64,000 nt of DNA from Cricetomys ansorgei (GCA_026225945.1 JAMJFZ010004031.1:7218501-7282500), one strand, 5' to 3'; shown: positions 36,891 through 47,670, counted from the first letter of the stretch. Notes: generated from the letters alone by a model not told the origin. Translations and numbers: made by a program.

Positions 36891-37110
36891 AGTGTGTGTG
36901 TGTGTGTGTGTGTGTCTGTGTCTGTGTGTCTGTGTGTGTCTCTGTGTGTATATCAATTGTGTGTTTATGTGTATGTCTGTCTACATGTGAATCTGTCTGT
37001 GCGCAGGTATCTACGTGTGTCTTTGTGTATGTCTGTTTGTGTCCATGTGTGTGTTTATGTACATCTCTGTGTGTCTGAGTCTGTGTGTGTGTCTGTGTTG
37101 GTGCGTGTGT
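36891..37110 (+). repeat. Long imperfect (TG)n region
   Basis: About 220 bases of TG/TGTC/TGTA units with frequent single changes. It generates long Cys/Val-only frames that are not genes. The alternating purine-pyrimidine pattern gives Z-DNA potential. Confidence 0.93.
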
Positions 37111-37440
37111 GCTGAAAGCTGAATTTTAGTTATTAGTGAGGAATATTTTCATGAGGAAGGTGTGTAACTTTCTGGAGCTGAAGCTGGCTGCTCTGAAGAT
37201 CCCAGTGGGACAGCCATTGCGACTTCGGTGCCCACCTTTTCCCGGGATGGAAGTGATGACGTCAGTAGACATTCAATCTGATGGATCACGAGAAGCCACA
37301 GGAGGCAAAGCCTGCATCCAGACCTGACTGAGCACCAGAACCCACGCGTGAGCGCTCTCCAGCCCTCTGAACAGCAGAGAGCATACCTGAGGAAACAAAT
37401 AGGTTGCTGGGGCAATAAAAAGCAGAGCTATGTGGTGTGA
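37111..37440. other. Unique sequence with a second CRE palindrome
   Basis: TGACGTCA at 37257-37264 ('gatgacgtcagtag') in a moderately GC-rich stretch. No exon recognised. Confidence 0.3.
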
Positions 37441-37446
37441 GAGTCA

Positions 37447-37677
37447 TTACTTGCTTTTACTGTCCAAACAATGAGAAAACATAATTTGTAAGTACTCTTT
37501 CGCAGTGGTGTGAGGAAGGAATCCTTCTTCCTCCTCCTTAAGCTGTGAAAAGGCACCCATGGGGATAAGTGGAATTGCATCATGAATTTCTCCTTCGTTT
37601 TCCTGCTTCTGCATCTGCTCAAAGTGGGATTTATGGGGAATAGCCTCTGCTCTCCCTGGCAGTTCACCTACTGGCAC
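37447..37677 (-). other. Protein-like open frame, unrecognised, probably non-coding
   Basis: The 76-codon minus-strand frame is rich in Glu, Gln and Lys with few rare residues (internal HFEQMQKQENEGEIHDAIPL), a more protein-like composition than other frames here. It starts at GTG only by convention; an in-frame stop lies just upstream. There is a weak acceptor-like 'ctgtgccag' at its left boundary and a 'caagtaatg' near its end. I do not recognise it. It could be an exon or retrocopy fragment, but chance is more likely. Confidence 0.15.
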
Positions 37678-38005
37678 AGATCACACAGTAATGGCTGCAT
37701 GACCTGATACTCTTCCATCTGATGTAACAGAATGGCCCCAAAGGTAACTGCTTTGAAGTTCTTTTCTGTCTCTGCTTTACTTTATTTTCCCACAGACTCA
37801 TCTTTGCCCCTCCTGTTTATTTGTGTTTCTGGTGATTAGGTGTCGGGCATGAGGAGTTTTCTACACTCACATATCTCTGGAGTTGGCAAAGTCTTCCAGC
37901 TCACAGATCTTCCTCTTTGTTCATCTAATCTGGGGCTCAGGAAAGCTCACTGATGCTTCCTTTGTTTCTGAAGAGTCCCTGGCGTGGATACTGTTGCAGG
38001 GCTGA
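37678..38005. other. Unique sequence, nothing recognised
   Basis: No feature recognised before the MLT1 fragment. Confidence 0.4.
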
Positions 38006-38141
38006 ATTATGTTTCCTTCAAATTTAAAGGTTTAAATCCTACCCTGCAGTAACTTACAGTGTGACTGTACTTGGGGAGGAGGTCTAATTTAGGTGGATCT
38101 CATCAAATATGACTGGTGTGCTTAAAAAATATAGATACAAT
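38006..38141 (+). mobile_element. MLT1-type MaLR LTR, left part
   Basis: 'gaattatgtttccttcaaatttaaaggtttaaatcctacc', 'cttacagtgtgactgtacttgggga' and 'atctcatcaaatatgactggtgtgctta' follow the MLT1-class plan. It is interrupted by a B1 and resumes at 38328. Confidence 0.6.
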
Positions 38142-38327
38142 CCAGACAGTGGTGGCACACACCTTTAACTCCAGCACTCAGGAGCCAGAGGCAGGTGGAT
38201 CTCTGTGAGTTCAACACTAGCCTGGTCTACATAGTGAGTTCTAGGACAGCCAGAGTTACAACTGAAAAACCTGTCTCACGAAAGAAAGGAAGGATGGATG
38301 GAAGGAAGGAAAGAAGAAAGAAAGAAG
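38142..38327 (+). mobile_element. B1 SINE inserted in the MLT1 LTR
   Basis: 'gacagtggtggcacacacctttaactccagcactcagg', 'gaggcaggtggatctctgtgagttc', 'gcctggtctacatagtgagttctaggacagccagagttacaac', then a long GAAA/GGAT tail (38281-38325). It carries the same 'cagagttacaac' variant as the other two sense B1 copies. Confidence 0.93.
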
Positions 38328-38445
38328 ACCAAGTAAAAACACAGCCATCCACAAGCCAAGAAGAGTGACCTCAGAAGAAACCATCCCTGCCCACACCTTG
38401 ATCTCAGACTTCTGGCCACCAAAACTGTGAGATCTCTCTTTGCCT
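38328..38445 (+). mobile_element. MLT1-type MaLR LTR, right part
   Basis: 'acacagccatccacaagccaagaagagtgacctcag', 'ccctgcccacaccttgatctcagacttctggccaccaaaactgtgaga' is the diagnostic 3' portion of the MLT1 class ('gccttgatcttggacttcccagcctccagaactgtgaga'). Confidence 0.7.
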
Positions 38446-38644
38446 TGCACCCAGTCCTGGAGAGACAGAAGTTACCTGCCTGGTTATGGTGTGGAAAGTC
38501 ATCCGGGGTCTGATAAAGTCCTAATCACTCAGGGCAGTGACTTTTTATTTTGCCTTCATGGGAAGGTTAGCAAGTTTTCAGAAAGCAGCCTGAAGGCATC
38601 AATCCAGAGTGCCAGGTGGGCAAGGAAAGAGACAAGTACTGCAG

Positions 38645-38745
38645 CCAATACTATTTACAGACGAGAAAACTGAAGGAGGAGGCAATTCTCCTTGGGTCAT
38701 GGCAGTCATGGCCTGGGGGTGGGCACAGGTTCTAGTCTCGAGTAT
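38645..38745 (-). mobile_element. MIR SINE relic (antisense)
   Basis: 'atactatttacagacgagaaaactgaagg' then 'ccttgggtcatggcagtcatggcc' follows antisense MIR (cattttacagatgaggaaactgagg...aaggtcac). Confidence 0.4.
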
Positions 38746-40410
38746 TTTCTAACTTGCACCAGAATAACAAGTACTTGGGGGTGTAGATTGAGTCACGTTC
38801 GTGGGAACAGAGCAGAGGGTCGGGGTACAGGTTAGTTGGATGTGGTATGAGCTGTGGATCTCTATTTTCTATGATAGTAAAATCCAGGTAAAATTTTAAA
38901 CCTCTTCTGGCCAATCACTGGGGACTGATCATGCATTATTATTATTAAAAGGGTCTCCTGTGCTTTCGACAATCTGCCATTCTCTGATATTACAGTCCCC
39001 TTCCCATAGAGAGTCCAAGGACATAGTCACCTCCTCACCCCGCCATAATACACTCCATCACTCTGTGCGAGCCCCGCACATCCTCATCCTGTCCATCTGC
39101 CCTGCAAGTCAGTCCTGCTCTTTTGCCCCCGACTTCCTTTCATCTCACATCCCTTTTTCCCAGGATATATATTACACATTTATAGACCACATATGTATGT
39201 ATATAGAAAGGGAGACACATATACAGTTTTCAATTTCATTATCTGGCTCTGCTATCACTCTCCCAGCCCCCCTTTGTCACCAACCCTTCACTCCACACAA
39301 ACTGAGATTTTGTTTTCTGCCTCTCATTCTGTCTCTGGCTCTCTGCAACCCCTGGAGCATACTGAATCTCTCCATATCTCTGCACATGGACACCCACCAA
39401 TGCCAGCCACTGGGAGCCAAAGCAAGAGCACAACCCTGTGATGTTGCAGCTGTCCCGGACTCCTGCTTGTCATGCCCTGAAGGACATAGAGCCTTTCACA
39501 GAGCCCAGAGGAGTGGCTACCCTCGCATCTGACACCCACTGGGCAGAAGGCTCTCACATTATTCCCCAACTCCTTAGCCAAAGTACAAAGCAAGGTCGAT
39601 TGTCTGTGGCAGAGCCACAGTAGGGCTTGTGGAAAATTCAGACCCTGGACTCCATTTAAGACTTCCTGTCTTGTCAAAGCCAGGGATGATGGTCTTCAGG
39701 ACACGAACCTCATCTTGTTGCATTTCTTTGTAAAAACTGATGGTGTGAGCGTTCTATGGTGGATGACTTGGGTCATTTACTTTACTATGAATTTCTTTAA
39801 AGAGAAACGTAACTGTTGTTTTGGTACCATCTGGGCCACTTAACTATGGGACTCAAGCCTTGCTTTTGAAAAGTGCTAAGATGTTCATGAAATCACAGTC
39901 TCAAGCCTTCAGATGCACATTGTTCATGAAGCTCTCAGGATTCTTATAGTCACTAAAATTGGAAAACCGCGTCCTCTAGTTTTCATTGCCAACCTTCTGG
40001 GTGGTATTTTGAAGAAACCGGAGGGAATCATGCCTTACTTCGGCATCCCGTGTTCAGTCTGCCGTTTCCCTGTTGGACAAATGTTCTAGCACTGCATCTT
40101 GCTCTCTCTAGCGTCCAGCTTCCTGTCCTGCTTGAAGGCCAGCACTCCCCATGGACACGGTACGGATGGGATGCAACGCCTCGACTTGAGCAGGTGCGCC
40201 TCTCCGTACCACGTGGAAGCCAGGGCTTGAGCATGTGCGCATGCTCCACTTTTTGTTGCCACTTCAGTTGAAACATTCATTCTCAGGCAAAACGACGTCT
40301 TTATAGTTGAGACAACACCTCACAGGGGCAGAGACAATCACTCTGCCTCAGTGGCATCCATTTAATAGCAGTTCCATATGCTCTGGTACATCAGCCGTGA
40401 GCCCGTCATT
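38746..40410. other. Mostly unique, pyrimidine-rich in the middle
   Basis: 38,990-39,400 is C/T-rich and gives overlapping frames of 190 and 82 codons on the plus strand and 117 on the minus strand. None resembles a protein, and the multi-frame openness reflects base composition. No mobile element recognised. Confidence 0.35.
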
Positions 40411-40500
40411 CCAAACCTCTGTTTGAACCCTGGCTCTGCCACCGCTGCGCGGCTGTCCCTTTGTTCTGACGAGTCTTACTTGAATTGTATATAACAAGGA
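40411..40500 (+). mobile_element. MIR SINE relic (sense)
   Basis: 'ctgtttgaaccctggctctgccaccgctgcgcggctgtccctttg' matches the sense MIR start of core (gttcgaatcctggctctgccacttactagctgtgtgacc). Confidence 0.5.
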
Positions 40501-40790
40501 AAACCACGATCCTCAAGCCGCTTGGCAGAATTTTAGTGAAATCCAGACTTAAATATGTGTGATTTGTAAGCTTCAGAATACTATAGAAATATCCATGGAA
40601 ACCGAAGTCTTTAAGTTTATCCATGTTTTCACAAAAGCCAAAAAAAAAAAAAAAATTCTTTTTTTCTTCATGAGAACTTTTAGAAAGAGATTTCCTGACT
40701 TTCTTGTGTGGCTCTTAAAGTTAATATCCAACTTTCTGACTTTTAACGTGATTTTTATATTTTACTACATCCCTGCTGTTATCAAACAGG
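40501..40790. other. AT-rich sequence with an A15/T7 junction
   Basis: An A-run at about 40641-40655 is followed by a short T-run; otherwise no feature recognised. Confidence 0.35.
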
Positions 40791-41135
40791 CAAACTCTCC
40801 AAAGGAATGAAAGCATTAAATAAAATGCTACACACTCCACTGTAAAAGCCAATGGCAGTTCTCTCTGGGGCAAAGAAGAAAACACAACAAAACTTTCCAT
40901 CCATTTCCCAACAGCTGTTGCTTTTTAGAGAAAGCAAATATTTTTGGAAAGCGCTGCAAACATTCTGGACGCAAACCATTTATAAGCTTTGCAAATGGAA
41001 CTCGCAGCCGGCTTGCCAGCCTTAATCTTAGGTTTCCATTAAACGCACCGCAACTGCATCATAAAACAGAAAAGGGAAGAATTTATAAACAAATAAAGCA
41101 GTTAATTGGGGTAATAAAATAGCAGTGCCCTCCCG
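40791..41135. other. Candidate conserved non-coding element
   Basis: Repeat-free and AT-rich but punctuated by clean motifs: 'gcattaaataaaatgc', 'ccaatggcagttc', 'caacagctgttgc' (E-box palindrome), 'aaaccatttataagctttgc', 'agcagttaattgggg'. Texture suggests a conserved enhancer-like element; this is inference. Confidence 0.3.
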
Positions 41136-41430
41136 AGTGTGGAATTGGGATATTTCAACCTGCGGAATCTTGAAAGCCGTGTTTCAGGGGTCTAGTGACT
41201 GCAAGAGGTAAGCACAGATCAAAGACCTCAAGACTGCTCCTATTGACAATGCTTATCTCTGCACCCGTACCCAGAACCCCTCTGTCCCCTGACCTCTCAT
41301 GGGTAAATCATTTCCAGGGGAAAATGAGCTCCGAGCCAGTATCCTAAACTCGGCCCCGTGGCTTTAGCTCTGATAAAAGATGGAAGCTAGGAGACCCACA
41401 GCTGTGTCTGCCTGCAACAGAACACTGGGG
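41136..41430. other. Unique sequence, nothing recognised
   Basis: No feature recognised. Confidence 0.4.
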
Positions 41431-41545
41431 TGGAAGGATGGAGACCTGTGTCTCAGATTCGCCTCTCTGTCACAAGCCGTAGATCCTCAGCAGCTTAGTG
41501 ACTTAACTGTGCTGATTCTCTCACCGGCCCGCAAAACAGACTTTG
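41431..41545 (+). mobile_element. Possible MIR relic (sense)
   Basis: 'gagacctgtgtctcagattcg' followed by 'cagcagcttagtgacttaactgtgctgattctctcacc' matches sense MIR (ttgggcaagtcacttaacctctctgagcctcagtttcctcac). Confidence 0.4.
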
Positions 41546-43993
41546 GAGCTTCAGGATCCTGTTCTTGCCTCCTGCTTGCTTTATGGCCATAAGTAACAGC
41601 CAGGCCTTTTATCTGAGTTTTGCATTCACTTATTCATTTAACCAGATCTTTAGGTTTCTTTAGAAGTGGTGATACTAAGTCCGTGTTGCTTGTAAGAATC
41701 AAGTGAGAGAGCACACACACACACAACCTAACCTATACGCATCCTATACGTGCAGGGGTTATGTATGCACATATTTGTGCATATGTTTGAGAGACGAGTA
41801 TGTGCCCTTTCACAGAGTAGATGCTCACAAATAGCTTGGCCGCATCTTTTTGACATTGCAACACAACATTGCTGTCTACACCGTTCACGTTTGCAGACTG
41901 TGAAACCCAAGTCACAAAAAGTAATCGCAAAAATAATACCATAGTGTTTTAAGTAACTTTATGATTTTTGCGTCGGCCCACATTCTCAGCCGTCCTCAGT
42001 TGTATGTGGCTCACAGGACAGCTAATTTATGACATTCAAATGGACAGGAACTATAGCAGAGATGTCATAAGTAGAATTACAATAGCAATGTTTTACGTTA
42101 TTACTCGATTCCACAAAGAATGGGAGAAGTGAGAGAAGAGATAGAGAGGAGGATACTCAACAGTATCACCCTGCCAGTGTCCACCCTCTTCGACTTCTGC
42201 GAACAGCAGCAGTCAGGGTAGATTTCAGGGCAGCAAGGGCTGCTGTGACCGTGGGCTGCTGCAGAGTCACTGGGTCACATGAAGAGTGCACTCTCATGAC
42301 CTTTGCCTCGTTAACGCTCAGACCTGCACTCCATCCCACCCCGGGAAATGTTTATGGTCCATTCATGTAATCAGATGTACAGCTATCTAGCAGGAAATAG
42401 TGCCTCTTCATAGAGGTCTGGCTTTCAGTGTGTTTTGTTTAAAGTCTCTGGAGATAGACAGCCATTTACCTTTGTTTAATAGCCCTCGTAATGCACAGCG
42501 ATGTACCTTAAAGGTGCTCAGTGAATAACTTCTGCTACCTAGGGTCCTGCTAAACTGGTTCCTGGGTTCTAAGTCAACCTAGGGAAGAGAATTCCTGGTC
42601 AGCAGATTTTGTGTGTTACTTTGCAGGTGCACATCCTTTGATACTTTAGAAAATGTCAGCTAGGAGGCTAATTATTAAAATTAGAGCCCAACGTTAAAAT
42701 GAAAGGAGGTGGGATGCATTTAACCCTACAGGTTAATATCTTAAATACTATTCAAATGTTTCTAGGCTTCACAGGCGGTGTTGTGGGTTACCTGGCTCCC
42801 GAATACACTGGGTTTGCTTAAGCCTAAACCTTACATTTTTTTGAAGCATATGTGGCCAAAGGTTGAACCCATGCATCTTGTTCATTTGCAAAACAACTGT
42901 GAAAACATCTTGAGGTCATACTTGTGGAAAAAGATCCATAACCCTCAAGCAAGCATGCTACCTCTTATGCCCGGAGGCTGATGGGAAATGTGATGGGGAG
43001 TAGTACCTTCTCCTTGCCCCTGAGTCTTGTCAGGTCTTGTCTCCTCTTCCATATAGAACCAGCCCCAGTAGAAGCAGCTGGAGCGCTGTCCTATCATCAG
43101 CTCACCTAGTGTTCTAATAAAATATTCCAGAGGCCCACATCTGGTAGATAATAAAATACAGAGCAGAAAGAAGGGGTCCAGTTCCTGACGTGCTCTAGCT
43201 ACTAGACAAAGCTGGGGCGGCATTGCTTCAGCCATAGCCAAGGCCAGGGTCTCAACAGGACCAGGCTGAGAGCCCTTTCTCTTTTTTCTGTGCCAAGTTC
43301 ACTGGCTCTGCTGCTCCTGTGCAGCCAAGTGTTCCATTCATAGTACCATCAAACCGACTCACAGCCCAGACGAGGAAAAAGCCGGTTACCATGACGGAAT
43401 CAAACACAATAACACTCATATCTCATAGACCCATTCCCCCAGGGCGGTGGCATTGAAGGGTGATCTCCTTTTCAGCCTACCTCTTCTTCGCCTCCCAAAT
43501 AAGAATAAATGTTAGACCGCTTCGCAGGAAGAGACAGCTATGCCAACCACACAGGCCATGTTCTCGCTGTCAACTGTGATGGATGGGATTCTGTACGTTT
43601 AATAAATATAAATGTCATAATCCAACCATCAAATTTGATAAACAAAAATACCACAAACCATCTTTTCCCCTCCGCTTCATGTGCTCCTTTAAAGCTGATA
43701 ACATTAGAACACATTTTGCCCAAGCTATAACCTCACCATCTGCCTGGCTCGACTTCTGAAGACGTGGTATGGGCTAAAAAGCAAATCAAATGACTTCACA
43801 CTGAGAAGAAAAGGGAGGAGGCTGGATTTCTCTCTCCCTTTCTCCTCCTTTTCCTTCTGACCCTTTTGTTAACTCTACAACCAGATGGAACAATCTGAGC
43901 ATAAGTTCAACCCTCAAAAATCATTAGGGAGTCAGGTCATGGGGAAGATTTTTCTGCATGAGCTACACAAATGAAACTGAAAGGCGTGCTTTG
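41546..43993. other. Mostly unique sequence
   Basis: A short CA run lies near 41713. No SINE, LINE or exon recognised. Around 43,590-43,650 the sequence is AT-rich with 'gtttaataaatataaatgtcataatcc'. Confidence 0.35.
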
Positions 43994-44007
43994 CCAGCAG
44001 GCGGCGG
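43994..44007 (+). promoter_or_regulatory. CTCF-like core motif
   Basis: ccagcaggcggcgg matches the CTCF core CCASYAGRKGGCRS at 13 of 14 positions; the only miss is C where G/T is expected. It sits in repeat-free DNA between AT-rich blocks. Occupancy is unknown. Confidence 0.45.
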
Positions 44008-44838
44008 AGTGGTACATTTCAGTGCTTTGATTTGGAAATATGTGCGTCGAGGTACAGAAACTTGATGATTAAGGATGCACTTTCTTTTGATGGCAAATTA
44101 ATAATAATCGGAAACAGAAGAATAAACACATACCCAAAAAATAGTTTCGTTCCCAGGGGTACAGAACATAGATTCGGTGGCTACGGGAATGCTGCTAAAG
44201 GAAATGGCGGCCAAAGAACCTTAGAGAATGCCTCGCAAGCAGAGGGAGTAAAGATGCCCTGGACCTGTTGTCTAACGTGTCCTCTACCGAGAGCCTGTTA
44301 TGTCCTATAGACCCTATGTACATTTTAACAGTTTAAAGGCACCGAGTCCTTTAAGAACAAACAGTCGTTAACCCCACTCAGGTTGAAATATAGAGACCAC
44401 ATGATACAGTCATGTTTACAACACTAAAATATAATAGAGCTAGACTCTGAACAGCTATTCTTTCTTCTATGGGACTCTCCAGTATTTATTTGGAGCATGT
44501 CTTCCCTCACAGTCAAACTAGACAGTTTGATTCCTCCTTCTGTTTCCGGGACTCACATTTATAACGTAACTCCAAGCCCATGTTGTAACTACCCTGCCAA
44601 GATGTGGCAGATGCTCCCAAGATGTTGGTGCCAAGGTCATTTGAAGCTGTAGAAGGAATATGTCTTCACCCCTAAAACTCTGCCCAGTGTTCGAGATAAT
44701 CCAAAGGAGACCACGGGCTTTGGGATCTCCCTCTGCCTGCCCTATGCTCCTTTACATGGTGGTCTTCAGACAGAAGTCAGTGAAAATACCTGCAGGCAGC
44801 AATGAACTGCTTGGCCACTTCCCAGTGTGGTGAAAGAC
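44008..44838. other. Unique sequence, nothing recognised
   Basis: 44,030-44,240 has a 92-codon plus-strand frame without recognisable homology. No repeat seen. Confidence 0.35.
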
Positions 44839-44862
44839 CCCCGCCCCCCCCCCCGCCCCCTG
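44839..44862 (+). repeat. Poly-C tract with G interruptions
   Basis: ccccgcccccccccccgccccc. On the minus strand this gives a Gly run inside an open frame, a composition artefact. Confidence 0.95.
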
Positions 44863-45281
44863 CACACACACTTTGGTTTGCTTCATTTGCTTCATTTCTT
44901 CCAAAGTGAAAACCAAACCTCACACCTTTCACAGTGTGCCTTCTAATGGAATCATGCCCCCCAAAACCTCTCCCTTTTGTTCTTCTGGGTGTGGGTATCC
45001 AGAAGTATCTCAGGAGGTCCAGGTGCCAGAATGCCTCAGTGATGCAGAGAAATATGTGCCTGGGGACCGAATTAAAGTAGCAGATCAAAGGCATGGAGGC
45101 AGTGGGAGGAAGGGACATGAGTCTCTACCCACACGTCGGTCTTGGCGAACCTCAGCGTCCGTGCTGCACAGCAAGTGAAGTGACAGGCTGGAGGCTGAGT
45201 AGGAGTGTCCTCTTCCTTGATCCCAAGTCTCTCTACCTCCCCTTGGTTCACAGTAGAAAGAACAGTGTAGAAAATCTCACA
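44863..45281. other. Unique sequence, nothing recognised
   Basis: Moderate GC with open frames on both strands; no repeat or known protein. Confidence 0.4.
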
Positions 45282-45468
45282 GAGGGCCTGCAAGATGGCT
45301 TGGCAGGTTAAAGGTGCCCGTTGCCTGCGAAGCCTGATGACCTGAGTTCAATCCTCAGGACCCACATGGTGGAAGGAGATAGCCAACTCCCACCAATGTC
45401 TTCTGACCGCCATATGCTCACTATAGTGCACATGTGTCCCACCTCCATACTAAATCAATGAGCATCAT
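45282..45468 (+). mobile_element. B3 (B2-class) SINE
   Basis: 'gcctgcaagatggcttggcaggttaaaggtgcccgttgcctgcgaagcctgatgacctgagttcaatcctcaggacccacatggtggaaggagatagccaactcc' is the B3 head with its tRNA-like A and B boxes, followed by 'tcttctgaccgccatatgc' and an A/T-rich tail. Confidence 0.93.
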
Positions 45469-45868
45469 TTAATAGGAAGATAAAAGAAAACCTCATAGAG
45501 ATTATGCTACCAAGTTACTCCTGATTAGTACATTGTTGTTGAAAAAGTTTATCTAGAGTAGAACCTCTGACTACCAAGGGTCACTTTCCCACCTTAGATC
45601 TGATTAGCCGTAAGATCTTTTACTAATCACACACACGTAATGATTTCAGTATAACAATTATCCCTTTCTCTTAGACAATGGGCAACAGTAGTAGTAAATA
45701 CTATCGCAGCTCCCCACAGAGGCCAGAAGGACTGTCCAAAACTCTGTAAGACAGTCCATGCCCTGAAAGCCAGAAGTCTAACATACACAAAAGCCATGGT
45801 GAGCGCTACAGCTTGGACATTTCTACTCAGCAGAGTCTACTCTGCAAAAGGCAACAACAAAAGATTGT
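45469..45868. other. Unique spacer between B3 and B1
   Basis: No feature recognised. The last ten bases, aaaagattgt at 45859-45868, are the left copy of the B1 target-site duplication. Confidence 0.45.
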
Positions 45869-45873
45869 TAGAA

Positions 45874-46048
45874 GAGCTGGGTGGTGGCGGTACACGCCTT
45901 TAATCCCAGCACTTGGGAAGCAGAGGCAGGCAGATCTCTGTGAGTTTGAGGGCAGCCTGGTCTACAGAGTGAGTTCCAGGACAGCCAGAGTTACAACAGA
46001 GAAACCCTGCCTCAAAACCAAAAAAAAAAAAAAGAAAAGAAAAAAGAA
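45874..46048 (+). mobile_element. B1 SINE with target-site duplication
   Basis: 'gctgggtggtggcggtacacgcctttaatcccagcacttggg', 'gaggcaggcagatctctgtgag', 'cctggtctacagagtgagttccaggacagccagagttacaacagagaaaccctgcctc', then an A-rich tail with AAAAG units. The direct repeat aaaagattgt before (45859-45868) and after (about 46049-46058) supports an intact insertion. Confidence 0.96.
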
Positions 46049-46058
46049 AAAAGATTGT

Positions 46059-46904
46059 CTGGAGAAAAACACAGGAACTCAATTTCCCACACCAGTTTTT
46101 AACCAAAAGACACGCTTTTGTGGCAGTAGGTGAGAAGTGGGAAAGTGGAGAGTAACGAGATGAACTATGCCTCCTTCTGTCTGGATTTGTCCCTCCTAGC
46201 TTGCCTTCATTATCAGAAAGGAGAGATTCAAGGAAAGGCCATAGCCTGCCTCCTCCCTACCCTTTGGCCACATTAATACCAGTATCCAAGCCAACCTGAA
46301 AGAACTGGGCGTCTGCCATCAATTATTCTTTTAAGTTCAGAATACCAAATACTGAGTCGGCACTCTGCTTCCTCAGTTGTACCTTTAGCAACCCATGTCA
46401 TTTTAACCCGTGTCATCTTCTGAATTCAAGACTCCAGGAAAGAAAAACAGCAAGCACTAAGAAAGCTAATCCTGGACAGCTGGCTTATTCCTGAGTCCAC
46501 GTGGATTAGCAATGGCTGACTCAAGAGCAGACTTATTTTGAAAATGCTTGCTAGCTATTTTTCCACCACTGACTATTACCTGGTAGTTTGCCTCATAAAT
46601 ATTATATCATTATGATTCTTAATACCCCTGTCAGAGTTCTTAACTTTTATGATAATAGGCAACTTAGACACACTTTGTCAGACATTAAGCCATAATGTAC
46701 AAAATGAGTGACTTACAAATGGGCTAGAGCTATCTAAAGCATGTCTGGGAAACGGATAACTGACGCTGGACAACAGTGGAAATCAAAGCTTAAGTGCTGC
46801 CTTTGTGAATGAAATGGAATCAAACAAGCACTGCTTTCTGCTTCTGGGTATCACGGAGAACTGCTGGGCCAGCTGTGTTTCTCTGAACTAAGAATGGCTC
46901 CTTA
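46059..46904. other. Unique sequence, nothing recognised
   Basis: No feature recognised between the B1 and the ID element. Confidence 0.4.
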
Positions 46905-46985
46905 GGGCCAAGGGTGCAGTCTGGTGGTAGAGCACCAGCCTAGCACTCACAAGGTGTGAGGCTCATCCCCGCACACCAAAAATAT
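46905..46985 (+). mobile_element. ID SINE, degenerate
   Basis: 'gccaagggtgcagtctggtggtagagcaccagcctagcactcacaaggtgtgaggctcatccccgc' follows the ID/BC1 plan with its tRNA-Ala-like A box (tggtagagca) and a decayed B box. The tail is 'accaaaaatatgagcaatgagcaatgagc', a small expansion of 7-mers. Confidence 0.75.
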
Positions 46986-47131
46986 GAGCAATGAGCAATG
47001 AGCAATAAGATGGTTTGTGTCATAAAGACATTTGCTCCCAAGCCTCAGATCCTGAGTTCACAATTAATCCAGGAAGAAATTATGAAAGACAAAAAATATA
47101 GATAGCTATTTCCACTGATACCTACCTAGTA

Positions 47132-47484
47132 TGGTGGTTTGAATGAGGATTGTCGCCCACAGTCTTAGGTAGTTAGATATTTGGTCCTCAGTTGGCAGCG
47201 CTGTTTGGGGAGGTTGAAGTGGTGAGGCTGAAAGAAGTTCATCACCGGGGGCAGGAGGGTGGTAGCAAGCTTTGAGGTTAAAAGCCCCAGGCCACTCCTA
47301 GTTGACTCTCTCTGTTTCATGCCTTTGGTTGGAGATATGAGCTCTTAGCTTCTGGCTCCAACCACCATGCCTGCCCATCGTGATGGACTCTAACCCTATG
47401 GAACGCTAAGCCCAGATAAGCTCCTCCTTCTATCAGCTGTCTTGGTCATGGTGTTTTATCACAGCAACAGAAAAGGAACTGAAA
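47132..47484 (+). mobile_element. Rodent interspersed repeat ('tggtttgaatgagaatg' family), copy 3
   Basis: Starts 'atggtggtttgaatgaggattg', contains 'tttggtcctcagttggcagcgctgtttgggg', 'gagatatgagctcttagcttctggctccaaccaccatgcctgcc' and 'gatggactctaaccctatgg', and ends 'gtcttggtcatggtgttttatcacagcaacag'. Same family as 611-1029, more diverged in the middle. Confidence 0.75.
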
Positions 47485-47670
47485 TTCCCACAGTGAGTCC
47501 ATCAGTGAGAGTTGAAGTCTTAATTTCCTAAATCTCGATGTCTTTAGATTTATTTCCAAAACAAAACGACAAACAAAAACTACTGAAGAACTCAGACCCA
47601 GAAATAAACTATCCGCTGCTCCAAGAATCCTACAACTCAGGTTCCCGATGAGAACATTTTACAACAAAGG

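Noticed and set aside
36894..37115. Cys/Val-repeat protein-like frames
   Set aside because: Pure translation of the TG microsatellite.
27784..37264. Two TGACGTCA sites as evidence of promoters
   Set aside because: An 8-mer is expected about once in a window this size, and neither site has nearby TATA, initiator or CpG-island context.
38960..39532. The longest open frame, 190 codons on the plus strand
   Set aside because: Overlapping frames are open on both strands because the region is C/T-rich. The protein has no recognisable domain and no splice or start context.
46905..46985. Possible tRNA gene, from tRNA-like A and B boxes
   Set aside because: Lacks a complete cloverleaf, has a decayed B box and an A-rich tail; it is an ID SINE.
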